The notes: generated by a model not told the origin, from the letters alone. Shown: positions 47,203-57,924, counted from the first letter of the stretch. The stretch is DNA of 64,000 bases from Diplosphaera chodatii (GCA_032358165.1 JAALGY010000017.1:1674001-1738000); one strand, 5' to 3'. Translations and numbers: made by a program.

Positions 47203-50200
47203 CTAAGGTCTTGGTCTTGCTCTTGCTCTTGTTCTTGATCTTGGCCCAGTGCTGATTGGGCAGATGAGGTACGGGCGCATAGGTGAGGTTGAATGGTGGT
47301 GGGAGTCCAGGATGGGACTGAGAGTGAAGGTGAAGGCGACGGCGGGCTCGCAAGCGAGGTGCGAGGGTGTAGGCGAAGGTGAGCGGCGGTGGGAGTCCAG
47401 GATGGGACTAAATGTGAAGGTGAAGGCGACGGCGGGTGCTGGCAGGTGAGGTGTGAGGGTGTAGGTGAGGGTGAGCGGCGGTGGGAGTCCAGGATGGGAC
47501 CGAAGGTGAAGATGAAGGCGACGGCGGGTGCTGGCAGGTGAGGTGTGAGGGTGTAGGCGAAGGTGAGCGGCGGTGGGAGTCCAGGATGGGACCGAAAGTG
47601 AAGGTGAAGGCGACGGCGGGTCCTGGCAGGTGAGGTGTGAGGGTGTAGGTGAAGGTGAGCGGCGGTGGGAGTCCAGGATGGGACTGAAAGTGAAGGCGAA
47701 GGCGACGGCGGGTGCTGGCAGGTGAGGTGTGAGGGTGTAGAAGACGGTGAGCGGCGGTGGGAGTCCAGGATGGGACCGAAAGTAAAGGTGATGGCGACCT
47801 GGGTTGCTGGCAGGTGAGGTGTGAGGGTGGAGGCGCGGTGGGGAGGCAGCCGTCGGGGGTGGTTGCTGCGATGTTTGCGGCGGGGGTCCAGGGCTGGACT
47901 CAGGCTGGGGCTGAGGTTGGCGCTGAGGCTGTGGATGTGATTGCGGCTGTGGCTGTGGATGTATTGCTGGCAGCGGCACTGGGTGAGTGGCCGTCCAGCG
48001 GACGACAAGGTCTCGGCCGTTCATGCTGCAGAGGCCGCTCGCGATCCAGATCCTTTTGAAGTCGGTCATGGGGTTGTTGTCGTCGTCAATCTGTTGGCCT
48101 CGCTGAGCTCCAGTCATGTGCGCGTCGCACTGCTGTGCTAGCTCCGTGGGGGACGTGTAGGCGGCAGTGAACTCGGTGCGCATCGACTGGACGGCGGAGT
48201 GGAGGGTGGCGGCGGCGATAGATGTAGATGAGGGTGTGGGGCCACCATGGTGGAGAGCACAGTGGGCGTCCCAGGCCTTCTGTAGGTAGGTAACCCGAAG
48301 CCGTGTCCACAGCTCAAGGTCTAGGCGGCCAGGGTGCCAGGCAGTGGGGTCGCCGGCGATGATGACGTCAGGAGTGGTTGGGGGCGTGTGGCCGCCGTCG
48401 ATGGCAGCCCACACGTCACAGAGCCACTGGAGGGCAGGACGTGTGAGCGGGCAGTGGAGGAGGACGTGGGTGGTGTTGGCGACGGTGGTGGGCTGCAGGG
48501 TGGCGGGGTTGTTGACGAGCGGGGTACGGCAAGCGGCCAGCGGCAGCAGGCCCTCTGCATGGGGGTGTCACCTGACATGTCGACAGCGGCGTGCTTATAG
48601 CGGCAGTAGGTGAGGAAGGATGGTGTGCGAAGTTGGCAGTGAAGGGCTCGCCAGGCGACGGCGACATCGGCCTTGCGGATGTTGGTGCCGCAGAGCTGTT
48701 CCCAGCAGCGGCGGTACTTGGAGGCGACGGCAGGGGTGGTGTTGTCCTGAGGAGGATGGCGTTGTTGGTGGGGCCGGCGAGCGTGTGCTTGGGGCCGCTG
48801 CTGTGGGTCGCGGGCCCGTGTCGCCATAGCATGCACGCTTGGTTGCGGCCCTGTGATGGCGATGAAGCATGGGAGACGGTGTGGAGCTGCTGTTGGCGAG
48901 GGCGAGTCAAGGCGTGGGGAACTAGTTGTGGGCTGGTCGGCAGGGGGTGGGGAGTCCGGCTGAGTCGGCCGAGTGGGCGTCGGAGAAGTGGAGTGGGGTG
49001 CAGCAGCTGCTGTTATCGCCAGTGGTGCCTGCGGGGAGGTGCGTGTAACCCAGGCCGGGTGGTCGATGTGGTCCCGCTGAGCCGTGCGGTGCTGCTGGGC
49101 CTCGGTGATGACGGCATGCTCGGCGGCCTCAACGTGGGCGTAGCCTGGGGCGAACCAGCGAGGGATTGCTGTGGGCTGCGTGGTGGCCAAGGTGATGCGG
49201 CCTTGCTGGACAAGCTCCGACTCCAGGAGGCGCGCCGTTCCAAGGGAGACCTCGTACTCCATGAGGTTGCGGTCTTCTTCGCCATAGCCGTAGATGTCGG
49301 GGACGATGGTCAGATCGGCGAGCTCGGCAAGGAAGTAGGGGCGATCCATCTTCTTGTGAGCGGGCACGTCACCATCGTTCCCGTCGGCCGGTGGCGCCGT
49401 GTCAGTGATGGTGCAGCGTGTGGGAGGTGACCACATGACGAGATGGCAGGGTCTCCAGGGGGGCTGGGCGTCGAGGAGTGAAGCAGCGTCGTCATGAGCA
49501 GCGAGGCTGTGGTCGAGGCGCACGCGGTAGAGGCGATCATCGCCCTGGCGGCGCACGAAGCGGTGGGCAGAGTCAACCTCCCACTGCTCCGAGACGTCGA
49601 CAGACGGAGGAGGCCCTGTGCCTGGCGCATCACACGGGTGCGGGGGCGGCGGGTGGTATGGCGGGAGCCAGACACCAGCCGCACGCAGGCACACTTCCCA
49701 CGCTGGGGGTTGTGTTGGCCGTGGGGCATGGTGTGGGGCAAGGGCCAAGGCTGTGGTGGAGGGCGTGACGTCCGGCTGCTGAAGTGGGGTAGGCGGCAGA
49801 GGCGGGGGTGGCGGCAAAGGTGGGGGTGGCGGAGGCACTTGGCTTAGTGGGGAGGCGTGTGTACGAGGCGGACTGCGGTTGCGACGTCGGCTGCGGGTGG
49901 CAGCGGCGGTGGTGATGGCAGTGCTGGGTGCGCTGGAGGAGGTCGTTGAGTGACCGGCTGTGGTGGTTGGTGGCGGAGGGTCGGGCCTGGCAGCCGGCTG
50001 GGATGCCAGTGCGTCTCTGATCAGCTGCAGGCTGTACATGGCGATGCGCTGCCCAAGTGGTGCATCCAGGCCGAGGAGGTGTTCCTGGTGGTGGGCGGCG
50101 ATGTGGGCGTGGGCGTCGAGGTGGTACGTCTGTCGGATGATGTCGAGTGTAATGGGGACAGGTTGCCGTGCGAACACTCGTCTGAGTGCCTGCACATGCT

Positions 50201-53200
50201 GAGCGAAGGCTGGCGGGCGGGGGAAGGCGTGGGCGTCAGGGCGGGCTGCGAGTGGCATGTGGACAGCGTCGAGGATGAGAGGCATGTACAGCCAGGAGTT
50301 GGTGGGGCGACGGCAGGCTGGCAATGTGGCGTGGTCGTGGACGACGCAATCAGGCACAAGGGAGGGGAGGCGGCGGCGTTGTGGTGGGGGGCAGGTGGTA
50401 GGGGGGCGGGCAGCTCGTCGTCGGTGACCAGTGAGCTGTGTGGTTGGCGGAGTGGGCCGAGTTGCAAGGGTCAGTGGAGGATCGTGCGGGCGAGGTGGCG
50501 GCGGCAGTGGGATGTTGGCCAAGGGTGCTGCGGCTGAGGCGTCTGCGGCGGGTGCAAGCTCACGTGGGCTGGTCGTCGTGGGCGGCGTTGTCGGTGGAGG
50601 GTCCGGAGGGTGTGTGCCTGGCTGGCGAGGTGTATGGGGTGCGGCTGGTGGCACCGGCAGCGGAACGCTGCGAGTCGACTGCCGAGGCGGCAGTGGGGCG
50701 ACGGGAACGGCTGCCATGTCCGCCTGGTTGGTGTTCGCCTCGAGCGCTAGCCGCATGGTGGCATCAAGGGAGGCACGGATGACGGCAAGGTCCCCGCGTG
50801 CGACGGCAGCGAACTGGGGGTCGCCCTCGATGGCTGCCCGCAAGTCGTCAAGGGACCAGAGGCCAAGGGATGCAGCTCCGATGAGGTCGGAGTCGTGGGC
50901 AATAGGGTCAGCGATGGCACGCTGGCTGAAGAACAGGCGATCTCGCATGATGAGGCGGTGCGTATGCTGCTGCTCAGGGTCCAGCTTGCGCCCAATCCCG
51001 ATGCGGTGAGCAGCCGCGACGCCGTCGCGCAGGCGTGGCGGCAGCGATGGCACAGTGGCGATGTCGAGAGTGGATGCCATGATGGCAGGTCCGAGGCCCC
51101 AACGGTGAAGGGCTCGGGCTGGCGCGTCGGTGTGGGCAATGGAGGATGCCGGAGCTCGCATGAGGTGAAAGCCGTGAATGGACTTCCACACTGCTGGCGT
51201 CGGCTGGAACAGGCGGAACGCTCGCTTCGCTGCCAGGGCGGTGGCGAAGAGCTCAAGGGAGGGGGCGCCAGCGCCACCAGCTCGTCGGGAGAGGCCGCAC
51301 ACAAGTCGCTTCGGGTTGCAGTTGGCGGAGAGGGGGTCGGTGTTGTAGCGATTGCGACTGGTGTAGCCGTAGATGAGGGTGTTGAGCTTCGCCAGTTGGG
51401 TGGCTGTGAGGGAGTCGAAGCTGAGGAGGTGCACCAGCTGCGACTGCAGGTTCTGCTTGCCAACGTACGCCCGTCCAAAGAAGGAGATGGCGTGCTTGGA
51501 CCACTGCAGGACCGCCTTGCCGATAAGGCCGATCCGGGAGTTGATCTTGTGCTGGCGAGCGTCGATGGCGTCGCTGCCGCAGCCGACGATGACGCCCAAG
51601 TGGTTGACATATGTGTGGTGTGGGGTATATGTGATGCCGGTGGCGGCACTGGTGTGGGCGGGTTGCCGGGCAGCCGAGCCGAACAACAGGGACTTGGTCT
51701 TGGTGGGGTTGAGCTGGGCGCCCGAGGCGGCAGCGAAGGCAGCAACAGGTCCTTCGATGACCTTGTCGCAGTCCGCTGCGGAGGCGGCGTGGATGGTGGT
51801 GTCGTCGGCGTGCATGTGGCAAGGGGGAGCAGCTCCGCCAAAGGGGAGGGCGATGGGTTGCACGGCACCAGCGGCGACCATGCGTCGAGTGAGGGCGGCA
51901 AGAGTCTGGAGCTGCAGGATGTAGAGCAGTGACGAGGGGGGGCTGCCTTGGAGTGCGCCGCTGTTGATGGGAATGGGGTCGGTGGGGGCGCCGTTGACGC
52001 GGATGCGCCCAAGGGTGTCGGTCATAAAGAGGGCAGCCCAGCGCTGGGCGCCCTCTCCAAACCGCATGGCCTCCATGACCCTCAAGGTCCAGGCTCGGTC
52101 CATCCAGTCGAAGGCCTTGGCGAAGTCGAGGAAGAGCATGGCTCCATCGGTGTCATGGGTGGTGAGGAGGTCGGCGAGCTCGGTGTGGTTGAGGATGTTG
52201 TCGCCAATCCAGCGGCCAGGGAGGAACCCAGTCTGTGTGGGGTCGATGACGGGTCCAAGGGCGTGGGCGAGGCGGGTGGCAAAGGCGCGGGAGGCGATCT
52301 TGACGTCGGCGTTGATGCCTGCAATAGGTCGGCGGTTGGCGAGGTCGCGGGCATCGCCTCGCTTGGGGACGAGGGTGTAGTCGGAGGTGCGCTGACGAGG
52401 CGACATGGTGGGCCGGGCACCAGCCGTGTGGCAGGCATTGAAGGCGCTTGTGAGAGGGAGGCCGAGCTTGTCCCAGAGTTGGACGTACAGCTCAGCTGGC
52501 AGGCCGTCCGGACCAGGGCTCTTGCCGCGTTGTGCCGCGCGGGCGGCGGCCGTGAGCTCCTTGTGTGTGAGTGGCTCGTCGCAGGCGGCAGCATCGGCGG
52601 CAGCGACGGTGGTGTCGAGGGAGGCAAGGAGCTGGTCCTGAGCGGCGCGGCATGTTGGGCGGGCGGCGAAGTGGCGGGTGTAGTGGTCGGCGATGAGCTG
52701 CTGGGCGTGGGCGAGGCCGTCGGCCGTGTCAAGGCCGACATACATGCCATTGCTGGAGTCCAGCACCGAGGTGAAGGTGGTGTCGCTGAAGTGGCGGGGG
52801 TCGCAGCGAGCGTGGAAGTAGTGAGTGGGCTTCTCGAAGAACATGAGCTCCAACGCCCGGGCGCGATCGAGTGCAAGCTGGGCGTGGCGGTCGTGGTGGG
52901 CTTGCAGGGCGTCGGCAGCGGTGTGGAAGGCGGCGCGTGCGGCGTCGCGAGCATTGTCTGTCGCAGCGATGGGCAGCTGTGAAGCTGCAAAGGCGACGGC
53001 CTCTTGCAGGTGCCGAAGCTCCAGGCGTCTGCGACGTGTGTCGGCGGCAGTGCGCCGCTGGGCGAGCAGGCGGATGCAGGAGAGCATGTCCTCCAACAGC
53101 CCTTGCGGGTCGGTGTCGCGCAGCTCCGGGGGGGCGGCGCCGTCGTCGGGAGAGGGCGAGGCATGCCGGCTTGCGGCGGCCAGGAGGCGGAGGAAGTCGG

Positions 53201-54158
53201 CGGCCCGGCGCGAGGAGTCTTGCTGATGGAGCCTGTCGGCCATAAGGCGGTCGAGGGCATTTTCCAGCTCAGTGACGAAGTCGGCGTCTGCGAGGAGGGG
53301 GAGGGGGAAGCGCCATGGTGGGCGAGCCCGCAGCACGGAACCGGGGAGCGTGAAGGCGAAGGTGACGCCGCGGTGGTCGCTGTGGAAGTCGTCGACGATG
53401 GTGGCGTGTGGTTGATGGTGGAGGAGGGCCTCAGCGACCAGCCACTTGTCGAGTCGAGAGGCGCCGTGGTCGGCGTTGCGAGAGACGAAGGAGAAGTCGG
53501 TGGCAGGGTGGGGGTGGCAGTGCCGCCAGGCATCAGCCAGGCCGGCGGAGGTGGCGAGGTGTTGCAGCTCAGGGGCGCCGACCAGTCGACCGGATCGCTG
53601 GCTAGCGGTGGGGGTGGCATCATGGACGGTGTCGATGCAGTTGAAGTCGCCGCACAAGAGGACCGTGCGGTGGCTGTCGGCGGACGGCAGGTCTCCGGCA
53701 AGGGTGGGGATGAAGGCGAGGCGTGGGTGTTGATCGCATGGCGTGTAGGCGGTGATGACGGAGTATAGGTGACCATGGAGTGCGAAGTCGACGCGAAGTC
53801 GGCGGCCGTCGTCTGTGCTGGGGCCGACTTCGTCGACGGCAGTGCAGCCGCAGGACTCGCGGATGAGGATGGCCACCCCGGCGGTGGCGCGTCGGCGCCG
53901 GTCGCCGGGGTCAGTGGTGGCGGCGGGGCTCCGCCGCCAGAAGGACCAGCCTGGCCAGGGCTGGCCCGGGGCCGCCCCCGTTTGCGCCCACTGGTTGCCG
54001 TCGTCAAAGGCACGTTGATGTGTCTCCTGGAGGCAGATGACGTCCCAGGGCCTGTTGGTCAGCGTCGCGAAGAGAGCGCGGCGCTTGTCCAAGTCGGCGA
54101 GCCCGTTGACGTTCAGTGACAGCAGGCGCAGGCGGGGGCGGTCGGCGTGGGCGCTCAT
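47203..54158 (-). pseudogene. LINE family 1 ORF2: APE endonuclease, reverse transcriptase, zinc motif; one frameshift
   Basis: The start ATG at 54158 overlaps the ORF1 stop (ATGA). Order: APE endonuclease (LRLLSLNVNGLADLDKRR, DVICLQETHQ, VLLCGDFNCIDTV, FHSDHRGVTF), then RT (GKSPGPDGLPAELYVQL, PIAGINADVKIASRAFATRL, TQTGFLPGRWIGDNI, MLFLDFAKAFDWMDR, ALQGSPPSSLL, MHADDTTIHA, NPTKTKSLLFGS). A LINE-type post-RT segment with NHLGVIVGCG follows, then about 800 residues of Pro-rich and unexplained sequence and a Cys/His cluster. Near 48534 one C is missing relative to copy B, so the frame changes at CCRWP. The original frame resumes as AAIDGGHTPPTTPDVI and runs through the minisatellite to a stop at 47203. 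Undamaged, ORF2 would be about 2,300 residues, long for a LINE. Confidence 0.88.
47257..47830 (-). repeat. 92-bp minisatellite within ORF2, copy A
   Basis: Unit starts at 47441, 47533, 47625, 47717 and 47809 are exactly 92 bases apart, with one more unit on the low side (GGCTCGCAAGCGAGG near 47349). About six units. The unit length is not a multiple of three, yet the ORF2 frame stays open through it. Confidence 0.92.
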
Positions 54159-56404
54159 GGCGCCCCGCCGCGGCGCCCTGCGGCGCCGCGGCCAGTCTGC
54201 GGGTCGAAGCCGGCGGCGGTGGATGCCCGGCCTGCAGCCCAGCGGGGCAGCGAGGGTAGCCAGTAGGCGCTGGGGCGGCTGCTGAGGCGGCCGCTCCTGG
54301 TGACTGTCGGGGAGGGTGACAGCGCGCCCTGGTTCCGTGTCACGGCCGCATGCGACCGCCAGGTGCCCGGCAGGTCGGCATCGTGGCGGGCGGCGCATGT
54401 GCGGGGCGTGCGCTGCCGGCGAGGCTGCAGCCAAGGCTGCTCCGGCGGGGCTGGTGATGGCGAAGTGGTGAGGGGCACGGGGTCCGGCTCCCTGTTGCAA
54501 CGGGCGATGTCGGCGAGGGTGGTCTGGCGGTTTGCCCAGTGGCAACGCCAGCGGTTGGTGGTTGCCGTGAGGAGATGGAGGGCGACGGGTGTCAGGGGGA
54601 CGCCGTGTGAGCGGTGTCGGTCGAGGTCGGATGCTGGCAGGGAGGAGGCCCACTCGGTGAGGATGTGGTCGAGAGGGGCGTGAGCGTCTGTGCCGTCCAT
54701 GTGCAATACCTCCGCCAACAGGGCCAAGTGGCCCGCTTCCATGACACAGCTGTCGGGCATCGAGGCGATGGCCACGTCGACGTCTGTGTGGGGGACCCAG
54801 TGTCCGGCCGGTGGGCAGCTGTCGTCGTGGCGGCGAAGGATGCGGTCGAGTGATGGCAGCAGCGCGCCAGGGATGGCAAGTCCAGTACCGCAAGTGGTCC
54901 ACGTGTTCCAGAGCACCGGCTCTGATTGGCGGGCCTCCTGCAGGGCGGCGGCAGCCGCCTGTGGCGAGAGCGCCGGAGCCAGATCGACCAGGTGGGAGAG
55001 GAAGCCCTCGGGGATGGGATCATGCACCATCTCTGAGTGCCGGGTGGTGGGGGCCGGTGCGGCTGGACCGCCGGACGGCGGTGCTAGCAGCGGAGGTGCC
55101 GCTGTACGGCTGCGGGCACGAGTGGAGACGCCCGTGAAGCCAAGCCCAGTGGGGCTTGCGCCAATGCGGCCGAGGGTAGAGGCCGCGGTGGGGGCCCTCA
55201 GGCGGCTGTGGACAGCCGCATAGCTGGACACCTGTCGTGCAGCTCGGGCGGAGCCGTCCAGAGTGGCAAGGTCAGTCTCCATGGCGGCGACGCCAGCGCC
55301 TGTCGCTGGAGCTGGGGGCAACTGGGGAAACACCTGAATGGGAGGGTCAGCGTCCGCAGCGGCGGGGCCCATGGGGCCCATGGGGCCCAAGAGGTCGCCT
55401 GTGCGACGCCGTTGTGCTGGGGGAGGTGGCTGGTCGTCGGCTACTGATGCTGTGTCAGTGCCGTCGCTGTCGAGCATGGGGTCAGCATCGTGGGCGCCGC
55501 CATCGTCGCCCGGAGGAGCCTCCATGTCGCTCATGGGTGAAGCACCATCGTCAGAGGGGGCGGTGGCGGGCGTCTCAGTGGCCCGAGAGGGAGCTCTCCT
55601 GCTGGCGACGCCGGGTGCCGGTGTGGTGGCGGCAGCTGGTGGCGGTGGCGACGGCGGTTGCGGAGGTGGGGGGCGTTGCTGGTGGGGTGACTGGCGGGGG
55701 GGTGTGATGAGGATGTCCCTGTCGCCGGAGAAGGTGGCAGTGACCGTGATAGGGCCGGTGTGGGCGCCGCGGTCGATGTCCCGCACCCGCGGGCAGAGGC
55801 CATGTGCGGGGTCCTCCATCCTCACAATCGCCCTCACGACGGTGGTGTTCCCGTGAACCGTCTGCAGGTGGGCAGGCAGGCGGGCGCCTCCCAACATTTC
55901 GGTCAGGACCTGGAAGTCCGAGTCGTTGTAGCCTGAGGCGAGCAACAGGGCCCGGGTGACTCCGGCAACGTTGTCGGCGTTGGCCATGTGGTGGATGATC
56001 AGCTCGGTAGTGCCGAGGGGCAGCAGCATGCCGCAGGGCTGACACTGAGTGGCCGTGACTTGGAGCTCGGCGCCCGTGGAGGGTGACAGCAGGGTGAAGC
56101 CGCGCTGCTGCAATAGGGCATCCACGTGGGCGACGCCGCCGCGAGCAGCGGTGGCGAAGAGCTTGACGGTGAGGACGCCATCACCGACAGCATGGGCGCC
56201 CATCAGGTCGAAGGTGCCAATGCGGTTGTCCAGCAGCTGGATGAGCTCGAGCTTGACTGTGTTGGCGTCAGCGGTGGCTGGCAAGGCGACCTTGACTGCA
56301 ATGGGCAGCAGCGCAAGGCTGGTCGCCAGGTCGACAGCACGTTCGGCCCGTAGCCTAGGTGCGCCACCGCGCCGCAGCTGCTCAAGCGAGAGCGTGAGGC
56401 TCAT
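54155..56404 (-). CDS. LINE family 1 ORF1 (749 aa)
   Basis: One uninterrupted frame from ATG at 56404 to TGA at 54155-54157, whose TGA overlaps the ORF2 ATG. ORF1 proteins of LINEs bind the element RNA. The N-terminal about 220 residues look folded (LRAERAVDLATSLALLPIAV, LLQQRGFTLLSPSTGAEL, LLASGYNDSDFQVLTEMLGG). A long Pro/Ala-rich linker follows, then a C-terminal helical region (HWVPHTDVDVAIASMPDSCV, LALLAEVLHMDGTDAHAPLD). No CCHC zinc knuckle and no clear coiled coil were seen, so the RNA-binding mode is not evident. A duplicate of its last about 115 codons lies at the right edge of the window. Confidence 0.8.
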   Translation of the reverse strand: MSLTLSLEQLRRGGAPRLRAERAVDLATSLALLPIAVKVALPATADANTVKLELIQLLDNRIGTFDLMGAHAVGDGVLTVKLFATAARGGVAHVDALLQQRGFTLLSPSTGAELQVTATQCQPCGMLLPLGTTELIIHHMANADNVAGVTRALLLASGYNDSDFQVLTEMLGGARLPAHLQTVHGNTTVVRAIVRMEDPAHGLCPRVRDIDRGAHTGPITVTATFSGDRDILITPPRQSPHQQRPPPPQPPSPPPPAAATTPAPGVASRRAPSRATETPATAPSDDGASPMSDMEAPPGDDGGAHDADPMLDSDGTDTASVADDQPPPPAQRRRTGDLLGPMGPMGPAAADADPPIQVFPQLPPAPATGAGVAAMETDLATLDGSARAARQVSSYAAVHSRLRAPTAASTLGRIGASPTGLGFTGVSTRARSRTAAPPLLAPPSGGPAAPAPTTRHSEMVHDPIPEGFLSHLVDLAPALSPQAAAAALQEARQSEPVLWNTWTTCGTGLAIPGALLPSLDRILRRHDDSCPPAGHWVPHTDVDVAIASMPDSCVMEAGHLALLAEVLHMDGTDAHAPLDHILTEWASSLPASDLDRHRSHGVPLTPVALHLLTATTNRWRCHWANRQTTLADIARCNREPDPVPLTTSPSPAPPEQPWLQPRRQRTPRTCAARHDADLPGTWRSHAAVTRNQGALSPSPTVTRSGRLSSRPSAYWLPSLPRWAAGRASTAAGFDPQTGRGAAGRRGGAP

Positions 56405-56489
56405 GGCTGGGCGAGGTGCAGGATGGCCGTGGTGGTGGGCGTTGGTGTAAGTGTTGGATGAGGGGCGATGGAATGGAAAGCGGTAAGGG

Positions 56490-56697
56490 AAGTTGCAAAT
56501 AGCGATGGAAAAGAGAACCTTTGACCGGAAGGATGTTTGTGTATTGCGTTTTTCAACGACTTATATACACAAACAATGGAGGGCAGATTGCCGAGGCAAC
56601 CACTTGCATAGGGTGGGGTGGGTTGGTCCCGCACGGAACTAGACCCGAAACTTCCGCCACCGTCAGGGATCGAACCGAGTCCCTCACGATGTCCAAT
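56490..56697 (-). mobile_element. SINE-like element with tRNA T-arm, copy 2
   Basis: Sits just upstream of ORF1 in copy A. The interval is bounded by a perfect 19-bp direct repeat, GAATGGAAAGCGGTAAGGG at 56471-56489 and 56698-56716. The B-box is GGTTCGATCCC on the minus strand. Part of the direct repeat also occurs at one end of other copies, so the true element edge may lie inside it. Confidence 0.65.
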
Positions 56698-56869
56698 GAA
56701 TGGAAAGCGGTAAGGGCGATGGCGGCGATGGCGGCCGCTGCTGCGGCCATGTGTGGGCAAGGGCCTAGCTGTTGGGGGTTGGGGGGCGGTGGGCGTGGCG
56801 GGAAGCATGCTGAAGGGGTGGGTACGGAGGGTTGTGGCGTGGGCGGCAGGCAAGTGCTGGGCAGCAGTG

Positions 56870-57125
56870 CAGCAGTGCAGGGCAGCACTCAGAGCAAGGT
56901 GCAGCAGGTGGCAGGCTGAGGGTAGTGGCGGATGCTGGAGGGAGGCAGGCTGGTGATGGCGGCGGCGTCAGGCGGTGGGCAGCACTCAGGGCAGGGTGCA
57001 GCAGGTGGCAGGCTGAGGGTGGTGCGGGTGGTGGTGAAGACGGCGGGCTGGCGTTGGCGGCGGCGGCGGGCGGCGGGCAGCGCTCAGATCAGGGTGCAGC
57101 AGGTGGCAGGCTGAGGATGGTGTGG
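56870..57125. repeat. 98-bp-type minisatellite, left block
   Basis: GGGCAGCACTCAGA...GCAGCAGGTGGCAGGCTGAGG units, degenerate, about three copies, followed by a family 2 LINE end. Same unit as the block at 57925-58810. Confidence 0.75.
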
Positions 57126-57133
57126 ATGGTTGA

Positions 57134-57923
57134 CATTGACATTGATTACATACTGGTGGTGGGCCATTTTGGCCTAGCCACAGGCTCTGGCGGAATAACC
57201 CAGAGCAACATGCACAAGGGTTTACCCGCGGGTGCCGTGGCACGTGGACAGACGGACGTTTCGGCATCTCTAGAGTGATAGACCCGCAGCGGTGCGACTT
57301 CGCCGCGAGTGCGTGGCATTGCTGCCGCCGCCGCTAGGTCCCCGCACTTGTACGACCATTAGGTAGCCTTCCTCATCGGGACTATTGCCTTTCGCTGGTC
57401 TCATGGGCCCTGCATTCCTTGTGGTTTCAGTGTCCTCCATCGACATGTTTCGAACATGACGTTTTGATGACATACTCAGCCGCCCTCACGTTCACACGTG
57501 AGACGCCGCATTGTGCCGCAGAGCCTTGTTCTTGAGCTTGGTTCTGGTCTGGACGCCCTTTGTAAAAAACAAACAAACAAACAAACAAACAAACAACATG
57601 CACAACGAGTCGTGGCCGAAACCGTTCACTCCCCGCTGACAGAATGGTTCCACTCAATCCCGGTTGGATGTACACCCCTCCAACTCTGCACAATGATCAT
57701 GACAAACCCGCAAAAAGGCTGCCAGCTGCCCGGCATCCTGCTGCATAAAGTCCGCCACTGAGGTGATGTCGCTGTCCTGAAACAGCTCAGAATGCTGCAC
57801 CCTCTGATCTACTAGAGCTGGACACCCCCAGACCATGTGCGCCTCATCATCCACCACGCCGCAGCTACACCGCTGACACAGCCGCTCTGCCCGCGGCAGA
57901 CGCTGCCACCTCCCTGTCTCCTG
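57134..57923 (-). mobile_element. LINE family 2 fragment, interrupted by family 1
   Basis: Minus-strand family 2 3' end (57134-57217) continuing at 57595-57923 and encoding the C-terminal zinc-motif region in reverse. Between them lies a plus-strand family 1 fragment with an 11-bp target duplication. The fragment ends at 57923, where minisatellite begins. Confidence 0.8.
57218..57594 (+). mobile_element. 5'-truncated LINE family 1 insertion with 11-bp target duplication
   Basis: 377 bases of family 1 3' UTR ending in (CAAA)n, inserted in a family 2 copy. AACATGCACAA occurs at 57207-57217 and again at 57595-57605. Sequence on both sides is continuous in other family 2 copies (59180-59200), which proves the insertion. 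Confidence 0.88.
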
Positions 57924-57924
57924 A

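Larger units (their letters stand above)
46553..56467 (-). mobile_element. LINE family 1 copy A, near full length (about 9.9 kb)
   Basis: An APE-type non-LTR retrotransposon on the minus strand: 5' region, ORF1 (56404-54155), ORF2 (54158-47203, frameshifted), 3' UTR (47200-46576) and a (CAAA)n tail at 46553-46575. The tail abuts the broken end of copy B, so copy A lies head-to-tail behind it. The 5' limit is not fixed, because a SINE occupies the sequence just upstream of ORF1 (56490-56697) and minisatellite follows. The ORFs are almost intact and copies are very similar, so the family moved recently. Nested LINE-into-LINE clusters recall Zepp elements of trebouxiophyte algae. Confidence 0.85.

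Noticed and set aside
54159..54902. In-frame 248-codon upstream extension of ORF2
   Set aside because: It lies wholly inside ORF1 in another frame. Its sequence is Arg/Pro-rich shadow, while the endonuclease starts right after the ATG at 54158.
50431..55223. Several plus-strand open frames of 100-345 codons
   Set aside because: Antisense shadows of the GC-rich LINE ORFs; Gly/Val/Glu-rich composition with no domain.
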